Assembly: GCA_025200525.1 (NCBI GenBank) | Contig: CM045758.1 | Coordinates: 8,738,580 to 8,802,579, forward strand | Direction of reading: 5' to 3' | From: Camellia lanceoleosa | Taxonomy: Eukaryota > Streptophyta > Magnoliopsida > Ericales > Theaceae | DNA: 64,000 bases | In this document: positions 56,400 through 64,000 of the stretch, one piece after another | Layout of the letters: every line of letters starts with the position of its first letter | Numbering within the stretch: the first letter of the stretch is position 1 | Position numbers and translations under genes: made by a program | The notes under the pieces: model-generated | The model's input: the letters and a program-made list of their open reading frames with translations, nothing else | The model's database searches: none | Told to the model about the DNA's origin: nothing

Positions 56400-56977
56400 A
56401 TGGAGGCATTCCTCGTAGAAAATCTCACATCTTGGATCTTTTCTTTAGATGGCTCAGAAAAGTTGAACTTCCGGGGTCTTGGCTTGAATGCACTATTCAC
56501 GCTGAGTCGTACTCCGCTGCACCTTCCTTTCCTCCATGCCGCAGCAAGGTTCTGGAACCCAGTGATGCACGTCTTTAGCTTTGGCGGGCAAGAGGTATGT
56601 CCAACTTTTGAAGATTTTCCGGTTTTGATGAAGTCTGAACGTTCGGAAGAGATCTTGCCACAGTTCTGCTTTGGCCACGCCCAAGCTTTAGGGCGGATGT
56701 GTGGACTTACCGCACATGATGCTCGATCTCTGATCTGTAATGGGGAATTAGATATCCTCGGTTTGATCCATCGCTTGTCTGGTGCCGGTGACCGCGGCGA
56801 TCACAATTGGCAAGGTTTCTGACAACATGCGCTCTGCTTGAGCATGCTATCTCACTTCCTGCTTGCCCCGGGCCTGGGTGGACCCAGCATCCGTTTGATT
56901 GAAGTTGCTTAGGGCTTGAAAGAAGGGAAGAGCTATATTGCTATGGCGTTGGCCGAAACACTGATGGGCTTGGACGC
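56400..56977 (+). pseudogene. DUF7745-like gene, antisense in element 2, 3'-truncated
   Basis: MEAFLVENLTSWIFSLDGSE and KLNFRGLGLNALF match element 1 closely. Then LHAAARFWNPVMHVFSFGG and EVCPTFEDFPVLM fit the A..FWDP....F.F...E..PT.EE(F/Y) signature of plant DUF7745 proteins. SICNGELD-like text and ILGLIHRLSG follow. The frame continues past a TGA at 56820 and a TAG near 56911 (CGA and CAA codons in element 1, so C-to-T changes) with HALCLSMLSHFLLAPGLGG and ALAETLMGLDAF, and is then cut off by a run of 19 T. Its position after PMD, on the same strand, is the same as in element 1. Confidence 0.65.
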
Positions 56978-56996
56978 TTTTTTTTTTTTTTTTTTT
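56978..56996 (-). repeat. Poly(T) run, probable poly(A) tail of a minus-strand retroposon
   Basis: Nineteen T cut the DUF7745-like frame at the point where element 1 continues with CATCGATGAG. A minus-strand insertion with a poly(A) tail would explain it, but I cannot see a body to match on the right. Confidence 0.45.
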
Positions 56997-57586
56997 CAGA
57001 TTCTATAGTTTATTTATTTATATTTTTTTGTGTGATTGTTGGTTGTTGTTGATGTTGATGCTCTCTCTCTCTCTCCTTTCTTTTTCTTCTTCTTCATCTT
57101 CACCTCTGCTCTAGAGAGAAGAGGAAAAAAAAAATCCAAAAATGATGTCGTTTTGGAACTCGGGCCATTCAAGCCTCAGTATTTTCAAGCTACAAATCAG
57201 AAGTGAAAAGTATACTCATTTTTTAAATTTAATGATTTGACAGTGTATTAAAATATTTAAGTCAAATATTTTTTCTCATGTTTTATGTAATCATTCATCA
57301 ATTATTTCATTTATATATCATTGGTCTAAAAAGTGAGTTTTCAAAATAGAAATGTATATCATTTTCTAACTTCCAATAGGATACTCTCATTTGTAATAAT
57401 CATTATCCACGTGTACTACATTGTTAATCTAAAATGTTTTGAGGGAAATTACCACACAAATAATTCTGCACATATTAATAATCTTATTAAAAAATTTATT
57501 GAAAATACAAGACGCCAAATGTGATTGTTTTCAAAAAAAATAATGACATTTAAACATCTAATGATGTTTGGACATGTATATTTTTA
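56997..57586. other. AT-rich stretch, nothing recognised
   Basis: Holds a (CT)n run at 57060-57078 and CTTCTTCTT. No motif, reading frame or repeat stands out. Confidence 0.4.
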
Positions 57587-58403
57587 GGGAGACTTATTTA
57601 TAAATCTTTTTTCAGAAATTTATGGTAGATTAAGTCTTGTGTAATTTCTTATAGAGTCTCAAGTCCTATTTAGATAAGAATATATTCCACAAGGTCCTAC
57701 ATAAACGTAACGTGACGTCACTCTTACATAAACGTCACGTAACGTGACACCTGTATAATCGTAACGTGACACCTACATAAACGAATCGTAACGTATCGTG
57801 TCACGTTTTCGTTCCGCAAACTTAATGAGTTTTATTTTTTTTTTAAATTGAATGTGAAAATGTTGCTGGTTTATGTTGGTGTCACGTTATGTTTCATATA
57901 AATATGATCTATGATAACATTCAATTTCCTATATAGGAAATTGAATATTGCCATAGATCATAGATGTCACGTTACGTTATTTTTATGTAGATATAATCTA
58001 TGGTAACATTCAATTTCCTATATAGGAAAGTAAATATTACCATAGATCATAGGTGTCACGTTACGTTTATGTAAATGCCACGTTACGTTACGTTACGTTA
58101 CGTTTATGTAGATATGATCTATGGTAACATGCAATTTCCTATATATGAAATTACATGTTATCATAGATCATAGGTGTCACATTACGTTTATGTAGGTGTC
58201 ACATTACGTTACATTTATATAGATATGATCTATGGTAATATTCAATTTCCTATATATGGTTTACTATTATTTATGATATTAACAACTAATATTGAGGGTA
58301 AATGTGTCAACAAACTTTTCACAGGACTTATGGAAACATAAGTTTTTTAATAGGACCATATATAACATAAGTCTCCCTAATAGGACTTATAAATAATTTT
58401 CCC
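57587..58403. mobile_element. Foldback-type element with internal palindromes
   Basis: The ends are imperfect inverted repeats: GGGAGACTTATTTATAAATC at 57587-57606 and, reversed, GGGAAAATTATTTATAAGTC at 58384-58403. A second inverted match (GGGAGACTTAT, reversed near 58366-58375) lies inside. The middle has about four units, each a long palindrome GATCTATGGTAACATTCAA...TTCCTATATAGGAA...CCATAGATC, separated by GTAACGTGAC / ACGTTACGTTACG words with TACATAAACGT. No coding. It fits a non-autonomous DNA transposon; no target-site duplication is clear. Confidence 0.6.
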
Positions 58404-58459
58404 ATAGTTAATTTTAATATGATTGTTAGTAAGATTTTAAATAGATGTAGCATTACTCA

Positions 58460-58650
58460 TAACCGCCCCTAGAGGTTGGATTCAGTGGATAAGGACGAAA
58501 CCCAAAACCTGTTTTACTTGCATTCAAGTCCTGCATTGTCCCTCAGCGTGACTTCCTTAAATTTCGCCTCAAACAATTTCTTAGCTCGGGATTGGGGCCT
58601 GGTTAAGCTTGAGCCACTCTTTTTTTTTTCTTTTTCTTTTTTTTAACAAA
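58460..58650 (+). mobile_element. Possible SINE (tRNA-derived) with T-rich tail
   Basis: GGTTGGATTCAGTGGATAAGG resembles an A box and GCATTCAAGTCCTGC a B box of the tRNA type, about 40 bases apart. It ends in GCCACTC followed by a T-rich tail (58618-58644). Length fits plant SINEs, some of which end in T tracts. Comparison with known SINEs was not possible. Confidence 0.4.
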
Positions 58651-60059
58651 AAAAAAAAGTATGGAGCATTACCACACAGTGGTAGTTTTTTAAAAAATTA
58701 TTAAAAACTCATAAAAAAATTTAAAATTTTAATTATTAATATTTATATACCGTATCATTAATTTGTAATTAAATTTTCAAATGTCTACTGAGATGTTATT
58801 TTTCCAAATGTTTTTAGAGGAGTATTTGGGGTTGGAGGAAAAGACCTCTCTCCCCTTAGTTTACTATGGTCATGTTTGGTGTGGCTTATTGGAAATTAAA
58901 ATTTGGAAATTAGAAAGTATAAATTAAAAGTACATTTTTTTAAAAATTTTAGATAATTAATTTTTTTTAACTTATTTAAATTATTTTTACCTAGTAAACT
59001 ATAAACAAAAGCTAGAACAAATAATATGATATAAATTTTTAAATTAAAATAAATTATAATTATCTCTTTTAAATTGTTATGATGTTCTCTCTCCTGTTAA
59101 TTGTTTGTTGTGATTGTAAATGTTTGTGATTTGAAATTTGGCATTCATTGAATGTGTAGGCAAGTGCCTGCCTAGTTGATAGGAATTATAACGGGCTACA
59201 TTGTTGTTTCATCAACTTCCCACCTAAAAATAAATAAATAAATATATGTGATATCTATTGGATAAATAGTCAATGAATAAAATAAATGCAGTCGTTGCTT
59301 TCTCACTTTGTTTAGTTGCATTGCATGCCTTAGCTATGAAAAATCATGTTTCTGCATCGACGTTGTGGAATTCTTACAAATTAAAATTCACTTAATTTGT
59401 CATATCACCACGCCGTAAGATGGGAATTTAAATGCAACGTGTATCTTGGAATAAAGAATCAAGCAACGTGATCTTCTGTTTTAAATTTCACTAACTTCTT
59501 TTATAAAATATATTTATAAATTTTTATATTTTAAAATTTTCACAATTATTATAAATAATATTTGGATAAATTACATTTATATTTCTTGGAGTTTAGATTT
59601 AATACATATCACTCCTTAACATTTGAAAAATTATACTAACCTCCAATCATTATAATTATTTAGACATGATGAAAATATTAAACTTATGCACACTCTTTTT
59701 TCTTACTCTGATTTACTTTTTTTTTTAAAAAAAAATTCTTTTCCTTTGTTTTATATTTTTTTCAATGCAGTTTTCACTTCTTTTTTTTTCACTAGGAATT
59801 GTTACCCTTTTTTGTTATATATAAATAGGAGTTTTGTAAAATAAGACTATTAATCATAAGGTAAAAATGTAATTTTTAAAAGGGAGTTTTTTGATAAATC
59901 CATTTTCTAAGAGCATTATTCCATCCGACCCATATTCTTTTTGACTATTCCATTAGGTCCAATTTGAGATAAGAAGACCAAAATACCCTTTTCATTTACT
60001 TATGTTCCATTTAGTTCACATTATTTTTTCATATTTCAATAAGTCCTATTGGTGACATA
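58651..60059. other. AT-rich stretch, no gene
   Basis: Strongly AT-rich with runs such as TTTTTTTTTAAAAAAAAAT near 59720. I see no ORF of note, no repeat family and no RNA gene. Confidence 0.5.
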
Positions 60060-62470
60060 ATTACCAAAATACCCCTAATGTGAATGTTCACACCGTCAAT
60101 GTGAATGTTCATATCGTCAATGTGTAGGGGCCCGGCCCATGTCGATCCTCGTGGGTGCCCGGAAAAATTCGAGTCGGGCCGGGCCGGCCCACAGGCCAAA
60201 AAAATAGGCCCGACTCGGCCCGTTGATAATGTGAATATTCACATTGACAAGTTAACATTCACATTGATAGGAGTGTAAAATTGGCCCGCGGCCCGAGGGC
60301 GTCCCGAAGCCAGCCCGCCGCCCGGGGCGGGCCCGGGCCGGCCCGTTCATAATGTGAATATTCACATTGACATATCAACATTAACATTGATAAGAGTGTA
60401 AAATTAGCCCGTGACCCGTGGGCAGCTCGAAGCCCGGGCCCGGGCCGGGCCGGGCCCGACCCGGCCCGTTGACAATGTGAATATTCACATTGACATATTA
60501 ACATTCACATTGATAGGAGTGTAAAATTAGCCCGCGGCCTGTGGCCGGCCCGAAACCCGCCCGCGGCTCGTGGGCTGCCCTGGGCGGGCCCGGCCCGACC
60601 CGTTGATAATGTGAATATTCACATTGACATGTTAACATTCACATTGATAAGAGTATAAAATTAGTCCGCGCCCCGTGGCTGCCCGAAACCAGCCCACGGC
60701 CCGTGGGCGGCCCGGGGCGGGCCCGGCCCGGCCTGTTGACAATGTGAATATTCACATTGACATGTTAACATTCACATTGATAAGAGTGTAAAATTGACTC
60801 GCGTCCCATGGGCGGCCCGAAGCCCGTGGGCGGCCCGGGGCGAGCCCGGCCCGGCCCATTGACAATGTGAATATTCACATTGACATATTAACATTCACAT
60901 TGATAGGAGTGTAAAATTGGCCCGTGGCCCGTGGGCGGCCCGAAGCCCGCCCGCTGCCCAGGGCGGGCCCGGGTCGGCCCGTTGACAATGTGAATATTCA
61001 CATTGACATATTAACATTAACATTGATAACAGTGTAAAATTGGCCCGTGACCCGTGGGTAGCCCATATAAAATTAGTCCGCGCCCCGTGGCTGCCCGAAA
61101 CCAGCCCACGGCCCATGGACGGCCCGGGGCGAGCCCGGCCCGGCCCATTGACAATGTAAATATTCACATTGACATATTAACATTCACATTGATAGGAGTG
61201 TAAAATTGGGTGGGTGGCGGTGAAGCTTGCCGGCCGCGGACAATGTGAATATTCACATTGACATATTAACATTAACAATGATAACAGTGGAAAATTGGCC
61301 CGTGACGTGGGTGGCGAAGCTTGGCCTACTGGTAGGTTAGGCGGCCGACAACGTGAATATTCACATTGCCATGTGACCATTCACATTGAGAAGAGTGTAA
61401 CATTAACCCGTGCCGTGGTGCCGAAACCACTCCGCCAGTCGGCCTTGGCGGTCTGTTGACAATGTGAATATTCACATTGACATGTTAACATTTACATTGA
61501 TAAGAGTGTAAAATTGACTCGCGTCCCATGGGCGGCCCGGGGCGGCCCGGGTTTGGGTCCGGGCCTACCCCGAGCTGCGGGCGAGCTTCGGACAGCGGAC
61601 AAATTTTACACTTCTATCAATGTTAGTGTTAACATGTCAATGTGAATATTCACATTGTCACGGGTCGGGCCAAGCCCGCCTCGAGCTGCGGTCTGGCTTC
61701 GGGCCGCCCACGGGCTGCGGGCCAATTTTACACTCCTATCAATGTGAATGTTAACATGTCAATGTGAATATTCACATTGCCAACGGGCCGGGCCCGCCCC
61801 GGCCCGAGGTCGGGCTTCGGGCTACCCACGGGTCACGGGCCAATTTTACACTCTTATCAATGTGAATGTTAACATGTCAATGTGAATATTCACATTGTCA
61901 ACAGGCCGGGCCAGGCCCGCCCCGGGCCGTGGGCGGGTTTCGGCGCCCATGGGCCGCGGACTAATTTTATACTCTTATCAATGTGAATGTTAACATGTCA
62001 ATGTGAATGTTAACATGTCAATGTGAATATTCACATTGTCAACAGGCGGGTCGCCATACAGCGGCCAATTTTTATACTCTTATCAATGTGAATGTTAACA
62101 TGTCAATGTGAATATCCACATTGTTAACGTCGTCCGAATCGCCTGCCGCCCACGAGGCCGCGGGTTTCGGGTAGCCACGAGATGCGGGCTAATTTTACAC
62201 TCCTATCAATGTGAATGTTAACATGTCAATGTGAATATTCACATTGTCAAGGGGCCGGGCCGAGCCCGCCCCGGGCCGCTGGCGAGCTTTTGGCCGCCCA
62301 TGGGTCGCGGACTAATTTTATACTCTTATCAATGTGAATGTTAACACGTCAATGTGAATATTCACATTGTCAACGGGCCGGGCCGGGCCCGTCCCGGGCC
62401 GCCCATGGGCCACGGGCAGGTTTTGCCCCTCCATGGGACGCGAGTCAATTTTACACTCCTATTAATGTAA
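60060..62470. repeat. Inverted array of alternating AT-rich and GC-rich palindromes
   Basis: Left arm (to about 61560): about eleven units of roughly 90-165 bp. Each holds the 20-bp palindrome CAATGTGAATATTCACATTG, then ACAT.TTAACATTCACATTGATA, GAGTGTAAAATT, and a GC block of GGCCCG / CGGGCC words. Right arm (61600-62470): about seven units in reverse order, for example CAATTTTACACTCCTATCAATGTGAATGTTAACATGTC. So the whole array is itself an inverted repeat around 61580. The GC blocks are eroded at 61200-61440 and 62040-62150. ORFs with RPGPGLRAAHGSR are by-products. Confidence 0.85.
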
Positions 62471-62800
62471 GGCACTCGACATTAAAGATTTGCGGAAAAC
62501 AGAAGGGATTTGTTTGTTCTTTTATTTTCTTTATACAAATTCTTTATAAATTCAAATTTTAGACAATAATAAGATAAATTCAAATATAATTTTAATAATG
62601 AAAATTTTGCATATGTAATATACGAAACAAAAGTGAATAGAAATTAATGGGTCTGGTTGAATCATTTTTCATTTTTTTTTAATATATTATTTCAATACAA
62701 AGAGCCAAGAAAAAACAGAGGACAAAAACAAAATATTTTTTCATTCCCAAGACTGGTTCATGAAGATGATGAAGTGATCCAAAACTAAAGCCGAATACAT
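62471..62800. other. Stretch between array and copia LTR, nothing recognised
   Basis: AT-rich, with no motif or gene that I can support. Confidence 0.4.
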
Positions 62801-63059
62801 TGTAAATGTTAATATATATAATATACATTAGATATATGCTGTGAAGGAATACATTAGACATATGCTATAAAGGGAACACCACTAGCACACACTTTCATTA
62901 TTATGCTTTCATAGTGTATAGCTTTCATTATTATGTTTCTTTCTCCTTTCGGTGCTTTTCTCTATAAATGAGAATCATCACTCTTGTAAACAATATACTG
63001 AATATAACAAACACTTCATTCCGTTTCTCTCTTTTTTCTCTCTCTCTACCAATCTTACA
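62801..63059 (+). repeat. 5' LTR (partial or short) of a Ty1/copia element
   Basis: It ends CAATCTTACA directly before a copia primer-binding site. TATA-like CTCTATAAATGAG lies at 62958-62970, followed by a CT-rich leader. The 5' end is placed at a TGTAAATG, which is only a guess; TGTGAAGG at about 62840 is an alternative. Confidence 0.6.
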
Positions 63060-63072
63060 TGGTATCAGAGCC
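63060..63072 (+). promoter_or_regulatory. Copia primer-binding site (initiator tRNA-Met)
   Basis: TGGTATCAGAGCC is the classic complement of the 3' end of plant initiator tRNA-Met used by Ty1/copia elements. It is adjacent to the LTR end (CA, then T). Confidence 0.85.
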
Positions 63073-63104
63073 CAGTTATACACTTCTGGCATTTTTCGTT
63101 TTTG

Positions 63105-63310
63105 ATGCTTAGTTCCGTGCACAGTGGCACTACACCAAACAGCTCAGAATCACCTCACGATTCCAACGGTACCACTCATGTCATCAGAAACGCCGTCACG
63201 CGCCTCCACGCGCCACCTTTGTGTTCGGCACGTCTCAGCTTCCGCCGCCACTCGCACACGCACCTTCATGCGCCCTCCGTTGCCTGCTCACGTCATCGTC
63301 TGACGTCAGC
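63105..63310 (+). pseudogene. Start of copia gag, interrupted by CACTA element
   Basis: An ATG about 30 bp after the primer site opens MLSSVHSGTTPNSSESPHDS and continues Ser/Thr/His-rich, the usual low-complexity start of copia gag. It is cut at 63311 by the CACTA terminus. No capsid motif is reached, so the call rests on position. Confidence 0.45.
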
Positions 63311-64000
63311 CACTACAAGAAAATGCAGAAATGGCGACTAACAATATTATTTTCGTCGGAGAAAGTGCCCTTTTCGACGACTAAAATGGAATTAGTAGCC
63401 AAAAGTGAAGACTTTTGGCGACTAAAACAATTTACTAGCCAAATGTATAGTTATTGGCGACTAAAAATCAATTTAGTCGCAGATTATATGGGTTTTACCG
63501 ACTAAAGGTTTTTTAGTAGCCAAAAGTGACCGTTTTTGGCGACTAAAAAAATAGTTTGGTCGCCGATTATACGTGTTTTGGCGAGTAAAAACAGTTTGGT
63601 CGCTGAAAGTGAAGCTTTTTGACTACTAAAAAAATATTTAGTAGCTAAAAACAGGCAATTGGCGACTAAAATGCAGTTTAGTAGCCAAAAGGGGACGTTT
63701 TTGGCGACTAAAAACAGGTTTAGTCGCCAAAACTGTTTATTTTTAGGCAGAACTTATTTTTTTAGCGACTAAAAAATAATTAGTAGCCCAAAATTACAGA
63801 ATTGGCGACTAAATAATGGATTTAGTCGCCAAAAGTGGCCTTAACTTTTTTTTAGTACATAATTTATTTTTTATATAAATTATATTGAATAAAAATAATT
63901 ATATTTATATATAGTTTTATATTAATACGGGTCAATATACTATATAAATAATATATATTGCATATATATTCATGTGGTGTTGTAGTGGCATAGTGGAGGA
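63311..64000 (+). mobile_element. CACTA (En/Spm-type) transposon left end, runs off the window
   Basis: CACTACAAGAAAA at 63311-63323 is the canonical terminus of plant CACTA transposons. Behind it about ten copies of GGCGACTAAAA, direct or inverted (TTTTAGTCGCC, TTTAGTAGCC), spread over 63333-63835: the subterminal repeats bound by the transposase. The three bases before it are AGC, the candidate 3-bp duplication. No transposase is within the window. It is inserted in the copia element. Confidence 0.85.

Noticed and set aside
60259..61380. Minus-strand ORFs such as 60259-60504 and 60895-61167
   Set aside because: They read through palindromic repeat units (RPGPGLRAAHGSRANFTLL); each unit gives the same peptide by repetition.
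1..64000. Host genes, tRNA or rRNA genes
   Set aside because: I looked for conserved protein motifs, tRNA-like boxes and rRNA landmarks on both strands and found only transposon-related signals; the one A/B box pair (58460-58520) fits a SINE better than a tRNA.

Overview
The window looks like nuclear DNA of a flowering plant, probably a eudicot, inside a transposon-rich block. I find no intact host gene, rRNA or tRNA gene, and I cannot name the species. Evidence for a plant: LTR retrotransposons with plant-type primer sites, a second (aRNH) RNase H typical of the Tat lineage of Ty3/gypsy, plant mobile domain (PMD) genes, an L1-type LINE, a copia primer site matching initiator tRNA-Met, and a CACTAC-type DNA transposon end. 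A 100-N gap lies at 6751-6850.

Layout. (1) 227-5214 is a 5 kb LTR (LTR A) followed by a primer-binding site and leader up to the gap. (2) 6851-18993 is a decayed Tat-like element (element D): LTR D1 (6946-10122), an internal region of leader, a scrap of pol and tandem repeats (10123-15795), then LTR D2 (15796-18993). (3) 18994-21667 is a 5'-truncated LINE with a poly(A) tail. (4) 21668-44541 is element 1, on the + strand: a 5' LTR scrap, broken gag-pol (21990-28980), then two genes in ANTISENSE orientation (DUF7745-like at 30006-31105 and PMD at 31843-37855), tandem repeats, polypurine tract and LTR F (40201-44541). A solo LTR (32483-35612) sits inside a PMD exon. (5) 44547-45182 is a second primer site and leader, cut off by element 2. 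(6) 45183-56977 is element 2, on the - strand: 3' LTR B (45183-49545), polypurine tract, then the same two antisense genes, PMD (50947-55577) and DUF7745-like (56400-56977), which therefore lie on the + strand. A short solo LTR (LTR C, 51327-52311) sits in PMD intron 1. (7) 57587-64000 holds a foldback element built of palindromes, a possible SINE, a large inverted array of alternating AT-rich and GC-rich palindromes (60060-62470), and a copia 5' end interrupted by a CACTA transposon.

How it fits together. The main signal is a two-gene antisense module (PMD, then DUF7745-like) between pol and the polypurine tract, kept in the same order in two diverged elements with opposite genomic orientation. 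Four of the antisense-gene upstream regions and the two best LTR promoters (B and F) carry clusters of the palindrome GGCCGGCC or close variants, which suggests shared regulation. All the LTRs, though very different in their U3 regions, share a 3' domain of about 0.9 kb with a hairpin whose stem shows compensatory base changes. All copies of the coding genes here are broken by stops, frameshifts or insertions, so the system is seen only as remnants.
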